A DNA stretch of 64,000 nt. Source: Limanda limanda (lineage: Eukaryota; Chordata; Actinopteri; Pleuronectiformes; Pleuronectidae). Where the stretch lies: contig NC_083641.1 of the NCBI RefSeq assembly GCF_963576545.1, forward strand, positions 18,112,523 through 18,176,522, in the 5' to 3' direction. Shown here piece after piece: positions 45,679-55,953 of the stretch. How positions within the stretch are numbered: the stretch's first letter is position 1; each line of letters begins with the position of its first letter. The notes under the pieces were generated by a model. The model did no database searches. It had not been told where the DNA came from and was given only the letters and a program-made list of their open reading frames with translations. Made by a program: the position numbers and the translations under genes.

Positions 45679-46044
45679 TTTATAACTTATGCACTAAATA
45701 CACTAAATTAAATCGCTTCCCCTCCTCCCGCCCCCTGTATATTTAAACATATTTTGTGTACTGTTTAATTTTTTCAAATGTTATTATTAATATCCTCGTA
45801 TTTATCCACATTATTGTTTATTTAACTGTGCTGTCATTTTAGCTGTATATTTTCTGTGTTACGCACTTATATTGCAAAACAAACTAATTTAAATTGGGAG
45901 TTTTCACACTGGAAAAAGACAATTGTTTACCAAATGAAAAGAAGTGAATTGGGAGCCGTATTATGCTGGTTCAACAATTAAGCATTTTCAGTGTATTATA
46001 ATATGAAAATAAAAATCTGAAAGGTCAGCATTAAACCAACTTAT

Positions 46045-46674
46045 TAGTCTTTATCATAAAGCCGAGTTCTCAAGATCTCGACCATCGTTTGAATCTTTCG
46101 GCTATTTAGGGCCCGAGCACCGATCAGTGGGAGACAGTGAGACAGTGAGACACTATTGATATTGTAAGGACGTTTTTTTTTGTTGCACACACTACATCAG
46201 TGCCCCTACTTGAACAGATCTATTAGTCTGTATGTAATAATATTGATGGCGCCACCTACTGGCAACAGGAAATAAGCTTTGTTTTACAACTATAATTCAA
46301 TTTACATAAAGTTTTCACAGCGTGATCGTGATGTGCAATTAATAGTGTGGACCACTATGAGCAATTAGCAGGAAAGAATCGACATCACGTGATGGACGCA
46401 GGAAGGGAAGCGTTTATCCTCTCCGCAGTGCACAAAACGCATGCACACTTCAAAAAACATGTGCTCAGGCCCGTTCAATGCTGCATTTCAGTCCTAGAAA
46501 TTGTTGTCTATTTTTGTTTTACTGTCGGAGATGGTTTAATTTAATTATTGAGTATTTCTACTTTACTGTCTTAGTACTTTTACTTGAAATGGAATGTTAC
46601 TTTACTGTTTTGGTGCTTTTACCTCAGTGAATGATCCGAATTCTTCTTCCACCATTGGTTAAGTTTATTTTGTG
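46045..46674. repeat. Duplicated segment, part A2
   Basis: The segment from tagtctttatcataaagccg to ttaagtttattttgtg matches 56,291-56,878 closely. It includes a fragment with agggcccgagcac (46,108-46,120), the left terminus of a dispersed repeat also found at 53.5-54.1 kb, and near its end an AAGTA-type hAT right end (ttcttcttccaccattgg). It lies upstream of the rab4b promoter. Confidence 0.9.
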
Positions 46675-47459
46675 AGAGCTGCCAACTTTTCAAAAAACCT
46701 TGGAGTGAGATTTTGTTGGGGGTGACCAACATTTTGCCACACACGTTGGTGGCTCAAATATCAGGGAATTGGAATTAATTTGGCGCTGTACCCATGTTGT
46801 GCATTCAGGTGGTTTGTGGGGCCCAAAGTCGTTGATAGGGGCGGCCTACTGGAGATGTATAACATTGGTTACATTCTGTGAAGCAAAGACATAGCTGAAG
46901 TTCCACCCCCAGGAAATTTTGGTTTAAGTAGATGTTCTTTCCTGCATTCTAGTGGATTTTTGGGTGGTATGCTAAAGATGTGCAATACCTGAACTTATTT
47001 GGATTCATGTTCATCAGATCATGACTTGTAGGGCCTTCTAGACTTGAGCTGAACATTCAACCAGAAAACTATTGTTGTGCCTCAATGACTGTCTATGTAC
47101 CACAATATAGCCTTATTAATAGTTGATTGACATGTTCATTACAATGGTATTCAACTAATTCTTAACTGAAGCCTAACCTACATTGTTAATAATTGCATTT
47201 TTAAGAGCAGTTGATGATTTATGTTCAGCAAAAAACTAGTTTTTCGATTAGCTAGGGAGAAATATTTTTCATTATTCAAAGCCTCCCACCACACGTTCAA
47301 TCAAACAAAAAAATGCAAAGTGCTTAAACAATAGCCTTTTTAAGCAATACAATGGATCAACACATGACAAAAATAACTAAAAATGAGGTATCAGATGCAG
47401 ATCAGACGCTGGTTAGTCATTTTCTAAGATCTGTGGGCAAGGTTGTACTGGCCTGTGGC

Positions 47460-47700
47460 CAGTGGTGTATAAGGTACTTTAAAGCCATACTTGAGTAAAA
47501 GTACAGATATCTTACCTGAAAGTGACTTCAGTAAAAGTAAAAGTCACCCGCCAGAAAATGACTTGAGTAAAAGTCTTAAAGTAGCTCATATTAAATGTAC
47601 TTAAGTATCAAAAGTATCTGGTGTTGAAATGTACTTAAGTATCAAAAGTTAAAGTACAAGTACCAAAATTTAAAATGCAAAGTGCTTTTTATAGTAGGCC
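47460..47700 (+). mobile_element. hAT-type element, left part (AAGTAC-rich family)
   Basis: The element starts CAGTGGTGTATAAGGTAC and carries the typical repeats of gagtaaaagtac and acttaagtatcaaaagt. This is a common teleost hAT family. The right terminus was not found; the text to about 48,200 may still belong to it. Confidence 0.55.
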
Positions 47701-48233
47701 TATACAGACACAAAACAACCCAAAATGTTTCTCCTCAAGATTTATTTCGACTGACTGAAAAATTATAACAACAATGTGCATATAATGTATATAATGTATA
47801 ATTTTACAATTTCTGAAACCTAGATGCTGAGGTTCAAATAGTAATGGACCAGCGAATCTGAACTTCTAGAGACAACAAAGAATCAAATATAAACAAGTGC
47901 CTCTTGTGTCTGCCAAGAACATTAATAAACCACAGTATAACCACTAAAACATTCTGTAAATATCACTTAACATGGACCTCTCATCAGTAGCAGGAGTGAT
48001 ACACAATTCCCCTTATGATAACTCAGCAAATGGAAACAAGTTCTAGGTACACAAAATAAGATAGTTTCTCTTTTGTTAACAGCTTGCACAATGCTTGTAC
48101 AGAGAAGAAAAAAGCATTGGACACAGTCTCGCTTTGCTGCCAAATTTCAGACAGAAAAATAAAGACTGAACTGAACCGAGCTCCTGCATGAGCACCAGGA
48201 TAATTCTAAAGGGAATAGATGGATGGGGAATGT

Positions 48234-48351
48234 GCTCATGTTGATTAAGTCCCTGCCCACACACATCGCAACTCCCCATTGGATGGTTTAGTGAGGTCCT
48301 CAGATCGGCCCTGGCGGAGCGTCGAGAAAACGATCAAACTGGACTCTAGAG
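48234..48351 (+). pseudogene. 18S rRNA pseudogene, first part
   Basis: The run contains gttgattaagtccctgccc, acacacatcgc, ttggatggtttagtgaggtc, ctcagatcggccctggcgga and gatcaaactggactctagag, which follow the order of the 3' end of eukaryotic 18S rRNA. Short deletions are visible in the decoding-site region (CCTGCCC to ACACAC) and in the helix 44 region. It is interrupted at 48,351 by a hAT element and resumes at 49,012. It cannot be functional. Confidence 0.9.
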
Positions 48352-49019
48352 CAGGGGTTTTCAACTGGTTTTGTCCCAGGGACCACCATTCTGACTAGAA
48401 AGGAATCCGCGGCCCACTGATGTGCCTACGCGCGTGCCTACGTGTGTGTGCGTGTGTGCATGTGGATAGAAGGAAGTTTAAACATTTGGTTTTCCATGTT
48501 GGTTTTATTTAAAAACCTCAAACAAATCTATATCTACCCAAAAACCTCAAACAAATCTAGAATTGATGCTTAAGAATTAGAAACAAAATTAAAATGCAGT
48601 TTGTAGTTGTACTGCATCTAAGAACCATATGAACATCAATATATAACGTTCATGACTTAAATGTACAGACATGTAGCTGACATGTTGAGAGAATGTTAAA
48701 GTAACTGATCAATAACAATCAACATAAACTGGGGCTACAACTGAAGAGGGAAGATGACAAAGTAATGCAGAATATGTCACAAATGATAATCCTATAATAT
48801 AACACAAACAATTGAGGCCTACTTAAGTTTAATCTCATGATCACCAGCACCTTTATATTATTTTAGACATATTTTTCTTATTATATATATTTTTCACGAT
48901 ATTCAAGAGTAATCTGGAAATGTGTCGAAATATCAAAGTGAATTTCGCGGACCTCCTGCAATGCCGTCGCAGACCACCAGGGGGCCGCGGACCCCCGGTT
49001 GAAAACCCCTGCTCTAGAG
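48344..49019. mobile_element. Complete 660-bp non-autonomous hAT element with target duplication
   Basis: The element spans 48,352-49,011. Its left end CAGGGGTTTTCAACTGG and right end CCGGTTGAAAACCCCTG are inverted repeats. Exact 8-bp target duplications CTCTAGAG flank it at 48,344-48,351 and 49,012-49,019. It has no transposase frame. Its target is the TCTAGAG word in the 18S pseudogene, and removal of the element and one duplication restores a continuous rRNA alignment. The TIR, the 8-bp duplication and the empty-site comparison together make this call firm. Confidence 0.95.
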
Positions 49020-49072
49020 GAAGTAAAACTCATAACATAGTTGCTGAAGATGAACCTGCGGAGGGATCATCA
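49012..49072 (+). pseudogene. 18S rRNA pseudogene, last part
   Basis: After the hAT element the text continues gaagtaaaactcataacata, then gatgaacctgcggagggatc, the 3' terminus of 18S rRNA (canonically GGTGAACCTGCGGAAGGATCA). Several point changes are present (for example agtcgtaac to actcataac). The mature 3' end falls at about 49,072. Confidence 0.9.
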
Positions 49073-49190
49073 CCGGTACAGCCTGCTCAACCCCGGTCGG
49101 CCAAGGCAGCACGAACAACCTCCGGACGCTTGGGTCCCGAGGCAGAAGGCATGCGAGTGAGCGAGCGAGAGAGGTGCGTCTCTGCCCCAA
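49073..49190 (+). pseudogene. ITS1-like continuation of the rDNA pseudogene
   Basis: Directly after the 18S terminus the sequence continues ccggtacagcctgctcaacc and ccggtcggccaaggcagc, GC-rich text at the place where ITS1 starts in rDNA. Its presence shows that the source was rDNA or unprocessed pre-rRNA, not mature 18S. The right border near 49,190 is where composition changes to T-rich and G-rich repeat text. Confidence 0.6.
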
Positions 49191-49338
49191 ATTTTTTTTT
49201 TGGCGTGAGATGTTGGATGTGTGGCGTGAGTGCGTGTGAAAACATGCAAAAGCGTGTGTCACACGGCGAAAGCGTGAGAGTTGGCAGCTCTGTAAACAGT
49301 CTTTATAAAGACTCACTCCTTCCTTAGTAATACCTTCC

Positions 49339-49418
49339 AGTGTTTCCCCTAGGTTTACAGCTTTGGGGGGGGGGGGCGACGGTGGCGGCAGAGCGTCACG
49401 GGGGGGGGGGGGGGGGGG
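49339..49418 (+). mobile_element. hAT-like left end with G-tracts
   Basis: CAGTGTTTCCCCTAGGTTTA is a hAT-type terminus I know from teleost repeats. It is followed by G12 (49,365-49,376) and G19 (49,400-49,418). The right end could not be identified. Confidence 0.4.
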
Positions 49419-50482
49419 AGCAGGGACAGGGACACAAAAACTTAAAGGAATCATGATGTTAATGTGTTTCTTTTAATGATTTTGAACTTTACATTGGATT
49501 TCTGACCGGTGCTGACAGGCTATTCTGTGATGCTCAGACGTCATGTGTTTGTCCAGTTTGTCCTCGCTGTAGGACTGGCAGGTAGACTCTATAAATGGCC
49601 GGGTCTGGTTTCCTCTCACAACTGCCTGTTTATGCTGTCTACTTATTCGACAGAACATTCCTAAAACCAAAAAGAAAACTGAAATAATCCCCTATTCATT
49701 CTCTATGAACTGTAATGTATCTATCTATTTATTTATGCATGCATGTATATATGTATGTATATAATGTATGTTTTTACTGACTTCCATAAGTAACCTGGAT
49801 TGCCGGAATCCGGAAAAATGTTTGGATCCGGTACTTATGTTTATCGCGTCTACACGAAGCCCTGTCACGAAAAAACGGAAACGTTGGAGCGGAGTGGTTG
49901 AAATCGCTGTAAAGACGTTATGGAGCATGCGCATGAAGTGAAAGAAGACTAAAGTCAAGATCCTATTAGCAATCTTCTCATAATGGCTTCTCTACCACCT
50001 GAAATCACTGTTACCACAGCAATCAAACAGGACGAGTTAGAATAGAGCACCTCGCCATAACCCTCGTTTGTGTTAAGTTACCGTTTTGAAACTTCCGTCT
50101 GTAATAAAAATCTTTTCACGTCAGATTTGCCAGTGAACAATGGTCCGATGAAAATAGATTAAACAGTGATAGAAGGAAGTGACGCAGCGGGGTTAATAAT
50201 GGTTGCGAGGCGAGGTGCGTTTACGTTTAAATACAACAAGCGGAGAAGGCAGAATCGCGGGCTGGCCGGCGCTGAGAAATGCGCGTCCCGTGCAGCACGT
50301 GGGCTCTTCTCTGAACTCGGACCCGGAGCCACTGACTAGCAAAGCCTTATTCATTATTAGTGTGCAAGTCGATCACGACGTTGCAAATAGAACTTTATTA
50401 ACTTCACACAACCTGTATAATATAATAATACTTGTCTGTATGGGCCTAACAATAACAATAGCCTAACCTTGACATGTCAGGC
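49419..50482. other. Stretch without supported gene
   Basis: The text contains a TATG-rich strip at 49,720-49,775 and no coding signal. It may include the rest of the hAT-like element that starts at 49,339. Confidence 0.35.
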
Positions 50483-51240
50483 TAGGGTTGCCAAATCCCT
50501 GAAAAATAAATAAGAGACACCTCATTGGCAGGGCCGGCCGAATAAACAAAATTAACTGAATAAAATAAGAATCTTTCTTAAACAGAAACCTGTCTTGCTT
50601 AACTTAAAACTGTATACATTAATATAAAACAATAGAACGAAAGCAGAACATCCATCCTGAAATAGTGCATATTTTTATTTTTTAGTGCGCCGGCACACCG
50701 TGCAGTGCGCTTTATTGAAATTTCCGCGCACATTTTCCACCCTGGTGTTTGCTTTTTCCCATTACATGTATTTTTGCATCCTTTTCTGCATTTTTCTCGG
50801 AGGAGTACGAGTCGTACTGCTGCTCGAAGCTGTACCGCCCCGTAAGGCAGTGTCTGTGTCACTGTCGCCCGTGCTGCTTTGTTGTCTTCCACTATCTTCT
50901 CCTTATACGTACTTATCTTCGTCTATCTTCTCCGCGAGCAACAGTACCTCCTTGACCAATGGGATGAGCGTGTTCTGTATCATCGTACTCGTGTGTGAAT
51001 ATGCTGTCAGCTCATTGATCCCAGAGCAGGACATTGCCCGGGAACAAGTTAACCGTAAATTTTCATATAAAGCGCCCTGTTATTCATTTTCCATTGGTAT
51101 TTTACTGACTATTTTTTGAATCTCACAGTAATACGGGACAAAGTGCTTCCCTTTTCAGCTCAATACGGGACGGGGGCTTTTGTTTCTAAATACAGGACGA
51201 TTCTGTTTTTCAAGGGACGGCTGGCAACCCTATGTCAGGC
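50475..51240. mobile_element. Complete 750-bp hAT-like element with target duplication
   Basis: The element spans 50,483-51,232. It starts TAGGGTTGCCA and ends TGGCAACCCTA, an 11-bp inverted repeat. The 8-bp direct duplications TGTCAGGC lie at 50,475-50,482 and 51,233-51,240. The inner right part repeats cgggac phrases (tacgggacaaag, tacgggacgggg) in T-rich text. An open frame of 144 codons inside (50,685-51,119) has no transposase motif. It is non-autonomous. Confidence 0.9.
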
Positions 51241-51244
51241 TTAC

Positions 51245-51380
51245 AAAAACAATATGCTATCTATCTAGATATCTATCTATATGGTTGTGTAGTTGAGGGT
51301 GGCGGTGGCGGCCACCTAACCAGCTTTGTGGGGTGGGGGGGGGGCCCGCTTGCAAAAGTTTGAGAACCCCTGCCCTAGAG
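51245..51380. mobile_element. hAT right end with target duplication CCCTAGAG
   Basis: The text ends gcaaaagtttgagaacccctg at 51,372; its reverse complement is a standard hAT terminus CAGGGGTTCTCAAACTTTT. It is followed by CCCTAGAG (51,373-51,380). The same 8-mer precedes a hAT left end at 57,334-57,341. G10 occurs at 51,335-51,344. The start of this fragment is unclear because the TAGGGTTGCC element sits directly upstream. Confidence 0.75.
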
Positions 51381-51886
51381 GAACCGCTCACATGCTAACG
51401 TTAGCTAGCTTCAGCTCGAGCAGCAGAGTTAATACGCCACTTCCTGTCTCTGTCTGCTGCACCCGGCTGCTCCACCTGAATAATGAGGAGGATTTGATGC
51501 TGTTGTGAACAAGTCTCTGCAGAAAACCTGCTGCTGTGTTTCTCATGTCTGAAACAGGAAGTCTGGACACATTCCTCTGAGTTTTACCCACAGGTCTTGT
51601 CTGAAAGCAGCTTAACCAACAAACTAACTTCCCCTCGCCCTCTTCTCCTCTGTTAGTGACCTAATTGGTTTATTTGGCCTCAAAATGAAAAACTTCTTTA
51701 ACAGAAACCCTTTGTTTTATGCTGCATCCTTTATGAGCTGCGTCTTAACACCAACTGTAAACGACCTCAACATCTCTGCTTCCTGAATGTGATCATTCAA
51801 AAATCAAAACAGTCAACATTAAACGACACTTTTTCAAAACACTTCAGGAAACTCTGAAATGATAAACCTGTGTATTTGTGTTTCAG

Positions 51887-52869
51887 TGTGTCCTGCAGAC
51901 GTCCAGCAACTGATGGTGATTAAAGAAGAGGTTCCCCCTGAGCAGCAGCAGTGGAGCCCCCTTGTGGACCAGGAGGACACAGAGCCCCCCCACATTAAAG
52001 AGGAACAGGAGGAACTGTGGACCAATCAGGATGGACAGCAGCTTCAAGGACTGGAGGAGGCTGATCTCAAGTTCACATTGACTCCTGTCGCGGTGAAGAG
52101 TGAAGAAGATGAAGAGGAACTTAAATTGTCAAAGCTTCATCCAAATGAGACGAAGGAGAACAGAGCGGATTGTGGAGGACCAGAACCAGCCAGGAACTCA
52201 GGTCCTGATGGACGTTTACAACCAGGTCCTGAAGACAAGACTGAAGACTCTTCTGAGACTGAATACAGTGAGGATGATTGGATGGAGACCAGGGAAACTC
52301 AGACTGGTTTAAATACAAGAAATAACAAACAGCCTCTAAGTGATATGGGATGTAAGACAGAAAAAAACCTGTTTAGTTGCTCTGAGTGTGGTAAAAGATT
52401 TAACTATAGGAGCAATCTAAATACACATATGAGGAGTCATACAGGAGAGAAACCGTTCAGTTGCTCTGAGTGTGGTAAAAGATTTAACTATAGGAGCAAT
52501 CTAAATACACATATGAGGAGTCATACAGGAGAGAAACTGTTCAGCTGCGCTGAGTGTGGTAAAAGATTTAACCATAGGAGCTATCTAAATACACATATGA
52601 GGAGTCATACAGGAGAGAAACCGTTCAGTTGCTCTGAGTGTAGTAAAATATATAAACATAGGAGCCATCTAAATACACATATGAGGAGTCATACAGGAGA
52701 GAAACTATTCAGCTGCACTGAGTGTGGTAAAAGATTTAACCAAAGGAGCAATCTAAATAGACATATGAGGAGTCATACAGGAGAGAAACCGTTTGGTTGC
52801 TCTGAGTGTGACAAAAGATTTACCCAAAGGAGCCATCTAAATATACATATGAGGATTCATACAGGTTAG
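51887..52869 (+). CDS. C2H2 zinc-finger protein, finger-bearing exon
   Basis: The exon follows a tgtgtttcag acceptor and reads (G)TG TGT CCT, giving [21 protein letters not shown], the standard second exon of a large teleost C2H2 family. An acidic linker ([20 protein letters not shown]) is followed by six fingers of 28 residues, with first cysteines at 52,378, 52,462, 52,546, 52,630, 52,714 and 52,798 and HTGEKP/L linkers. The protein stops at TAG (52,867-52,869) right after the last HTG. Fingers are nearly the same as each other ([13 protein letters not shown]), a sign of recent array expansion. It is likely a DNA-binding nuclear regulator. An in-frame ATG at 51,859 lies in the intron. No first exon is found upstream; a phase-matched one lies 5 kb downstream. 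Confidence 0.85.
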
Positions 52870-53140
52870 AAACCGTTCAGTTGCTCTGAGTGTAGTAAAA
52901 TATATAAACATAGGAGCCATCTAAATACACATATGAGGAGTCATACAGGAGAGAAACTATTCAGCTGCACTGAGTGTGACAAAAGATTTACCCAAAGGAG
53001 CCATCTAAATATACATATGAGGATTCATACAGGTTAGAAACCCTTTAGTTGATCTGAGTGTGGTAAAAGATTTAAGATTCAGTCATATTGTATGAGACGT
53101 GAGGATTCATAAAGGAGAGAAACAAAATATTTGTTAGGGT
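52870..53140 (+). pseudogene. Untranslated zinc fingers after the stop codon
   Basis: In the same frame after the stop, two further complete fingers follow (first Cys at 52,882 and 52,966), then again HTG with TAG (53,035-53,037), then a decayed finger whose first Cys codon is TGA (53,050-53,052). The two fingers repeat the text of fingers 4 and 6, including the stop, with finger 5 missing. They now lie in the 3' UTR. Confidence 0.85.
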
Positions 53141-53460
53141 TTTTCAGCAGTTATTCATATTATACATATTCATAGTTCACTGTTTTAAATAATTTGTTTA
53201 TATATCTTTTTTCTACTGATTTCTACTTAATTTTTCTATTTTTCATAATGTCCTTCATGTCACTTTAGGGTTAAAGTGTGTTCCTTGCACAGTATGAATG
53301 TGTGTTCTGAACTAGTTCATATGATTAAATATGTTTGTTTTAAAACAATGGTTTCGTGAGATCCAATGACAGTGTGTGTTCTCCTTTATGTATTGAATGT
53401 GTTTCCAAGAATAAAAGTTTCCTCGCCCTCTTCTTTGTTTCTGTACGAACGGAGGCTGCA
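53141..53460 (+). other. Probable 3' UTR of the zinc-finger gene
   Basis: The AT-rich text ends with AATAAA at 53,411-53,416 (aagaataaaagtttcct), a likely polyadenylation signal followed by T-rich sequence. Confidence 0.45.
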
Positions 53461-54115
53461 CTGGCTACAGTTGAATTGTTTCATCACGAGACAAATTAAT
53501 CAGCTTCTCACAGTCAGACATGTTTGTCACGTTTGACGTGAAGTCGGAACTGGGCAATCTCAGGTCAGAAGATCTGACATGAGTCGTCTGGACCGCAGCA
53601 TTACACTCACCCACACGGACAGTGAAGTAGCGATGACGGAGGAGCCCTCGTTGACGTGAATGACGGTAAATGTTAAACAGCAGGATTGTTAAATTCAGAG
53701 ACAGCTGTGATGTCCCCAATCTATAAAATGTAATCATAACAAGTACCTCATTGAAAAAAAAGTGGACTATGGCCAAAATGGCCACTAAATGCAAAATAGC
53801 AGGCTTCCTGTTGCGTTTTTCCAATTGCACCTCTAGACTTTTTTGTTTGTCTGGTCTTGATACACCTGTGTATCGATTTTTGTGAAGATCGGTCAATGTG
53901 AACACGTTCCGGGGGTCTCGGGGGGGCACTGTTGAGCCATTTTGCGACGCCCATTGAAAATTCCTCCAGAATACGTAAATTTTCACCACTCTCTGCTTGA
54001 TAAGAATTTGAGCATGTAAAAGCCCTCAAAAAGCCAATTCATTTGCCTGAATAATAATAATAATAATCCTTACAACTCAATAGGGCCTCGCCTGTCAGTG
54101 CTCGGGCCCTAATTA
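53460..54115 (-). repeat. Dispersed teleost repeat with agggcccgagcac terminus
   Basis: On the minus strand the element begins TTAGGGCCCGAGCACTGACA, continues gaggccctattgagttgtaa, then a (TAT)n strip and long non-coding text with a chance open frame. The same terminus, in plus orientation, appears at 46,105 and 56,345. I know this as a frequent percomorph repeat; its superfamily is not clear to me. The lower border near 53,460 is approximate. Confidence 0.55.
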
Positions 54116-54228
54116 TATTTATATGCTTGTGTGATGGTTAGTTTCCATCGGTCAATCTGTTTGATACTGGACTCAGAAGATCTAAGATCTATAAAAGGGC
54201 AGTGATTCAAAACCAACACATTTAATCT

Positions 54229-54297
54229 AATGAGCAATAATTAGCAGGCAAGGATGGACATCAAGTTATGGACGCAGGAAGGGAAGAGTTTATCCTG
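54229..54297. repeat. Third partial copy of part A2
   Basis: The run from atgagcaataattagcaggc to gggaagagtttatcctggtt resembles 46,357-46,420 and 56,559-56,622. It breaks off directly after tatcctgg, so only about 70 bp are shared. This suggests that the source text is itself a dispersed repeat or that a third duplication was truncated. Confidence 0.6.
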
Positions 54298-54299
54298 GT

Positions 54300-55279
54300 T
54301 TTAAGTTGAATTCTTAGTCTATTCGATGCATGAACACATAAACGTATGTTTGAGTGTGTGTGTGTGTGTGTGCACCAATAAGCCAGGAGGTGGCAGGCAA
54401 ACATAAAGAGACGTTAGGACTTCATTTTCGAGAGACAGCATCATGTGAAGACTTAAACCTTTTCAGATGCTGAAGCCTAAACGGGACATAACATGATCCT
54501 GTATTTTCTAGGACACTGTTAATTTTGTTATGTTGCACAATTGTATTTCTGTTGTTCTGTTATGGATTCATATTAACACTTCTGCTTGAACACCCCACTC
54601 CAAAACAGAAATTAGAACATCCACATGTAGCATCACAATCTGTGGTAAAGGGAGTTATGCATACATGTGGTGTCTTTGGTATGCAGACGATGGGTTTACC
54701 TTGGGAATAATTTCTCAAACCAACGTCTTTTGAGGTTTTAGAGGAGAAAATAATCTCTTCTCTTGTTCTTCTTTGCTTATTCATTTATCACCTTTCCATA
54801 CTTTCATACACACACACTCACACAGAGCCCACGAGGTGGAGAGCAGGGCCGCCCAAGGGCAACAGGTGATAAATTACAGAGCCTTCCACTCTGCTACTAT
54901 CTCTCGGAGTTCCTCCCTGGCTTTGTTCTGCTTTGGCAGATCCCCCCCCCCACCCACCATCCATCCACTTCAGCCATGTTAAAAGCTCTTTTCATAAGAT
55001 TAAAGGCAGAAGGAAACACAAGGCTCAGCGTCGTGTGGGGGCACAGATGTTTTCCTAAGGTGGGCTACAAGAAATGCCGGCCTCAAAGGTGTGGGAGCAG
55101 ACAAAAAGAGGAAAGCTCTTCCGGTAGGTGCAGGGGCGTCTGATTGTTTCTTTGTCCTATTTCTTGTCCTCTTGTTCCTGAGCAGGTGTCTTCTGCAGGG
55201 AAAACAAGGTGCGTGTCTGCGACTGTTGCCTGGGATGTTTGGGGAATTTTGACCTTGGACTGAACAGTTTAGACCAGCA

Positions 55280-55367
<88 letters not shown>

Positions 55368-55953
55368 GCCCCCCCGCTGGATTCACGTGTACTTTTAGAA
55401 AGAAATCTCAAATGGAAAATCGCTATGGAGGTAGGGAGGGAGGGGGAGGTGCATAGAAAACAGTGATCAGACGCTTTGATGTCCCGTCAACCTCAGGTTT
55501 AAAGAAATGATGAGCACATAGGGGAAGCCTTGTGTAAAACCACCAACATTCACAAACATTGAGTCATTTTCCACAAGATTATTGGAGTGAATCATCATTT
55601 GACACAGATGACCTCTGTGGTCGGCCGGTGGCATCACTGCAAACATAAATGTGTAGGTTACATCATGACTCACTGCCTGTACAGTTAAAACACAGGGGTT
55701 CTAGACAACCTGCTGTTTTATACACAGAGAAACAAAGGGATTCAACAAAGCAACGGCTATTAAGTCACATGTGATGATGAATAAGGCCACGAGGTGTGAG
55801 CTCATTAATGAGTTGAAACAAGCACAAGAATTGCTTGAAGACTGAAGGGTATTCACTTGAGCTGACGGACATGGTTGGAGAGGCCAAGCGACTGCGGCAA
55901 CACGTGATCTTTGAAAAATCACAAATTCAAAAGCCAACGGTCAGACGCCTGCC
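54300..55953. other. Stretch without supported gene
   Basis: The stretch holds (GT)n at 54,354-54,372, a C-run at 54,943-54,951, and the long GA tract listed separately. No exon or RNA gene is seen. Confidence 0.4.
55282..55367. repeat. (AG)n microsatellite, about 86 bp
   Basis: The tract has more than forty AG units with a single GAAA interruption near 55,348. Open frames here are artefacts of the repeat. Confidence 0.95.

Larger units (their letters stand above)
46675..49291. mobile_element. 2.6-kb block bounded by a 13-bp inverted repeat
   Basis: AGAGCTGCCAACT at 46,675-46,687 is repeated in inverted form at 49,279-49,291. The left copy begins exactly where the match between segments A2 and B ends, so the block looks like an insertion. 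It contains a hAT fragment, the 18S/ITS1 pseudogene and a nested hAT element. No matching target-site duplication was found (tattttgt against taaacagt), so it may be two separate elements of one family rather than a single transposon. Confidence 0.4.

Noticed and set aside
48076..48279. Cys-rich 67-codon minus-strand open frame
   Set aside because: Part of it is the reverse complement of the 18S rRNA pseudogene.
50685..51119. 144-codon open frame inside the TAGGGTTGCCA element
   Set aside because: No transposase motif; both strands show similar chance frames within this non-autonomous element.
51859..51886. ATG ahead of the finger exon as the true start
   Set aside because: It lies in the polypyrimidine tract before a good acceptor; the family always starts from a separate first exon, though a retained intron could use it.
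53465..53989. 174-codon minus-strand open frame
   Set aside because: It lies in a dispersed non-coding repeat and has no domain.
55157..55466. Arg/Glu and Ser/Leu repeat frames
   Set aside because: They are translations of the (AG)n tract.
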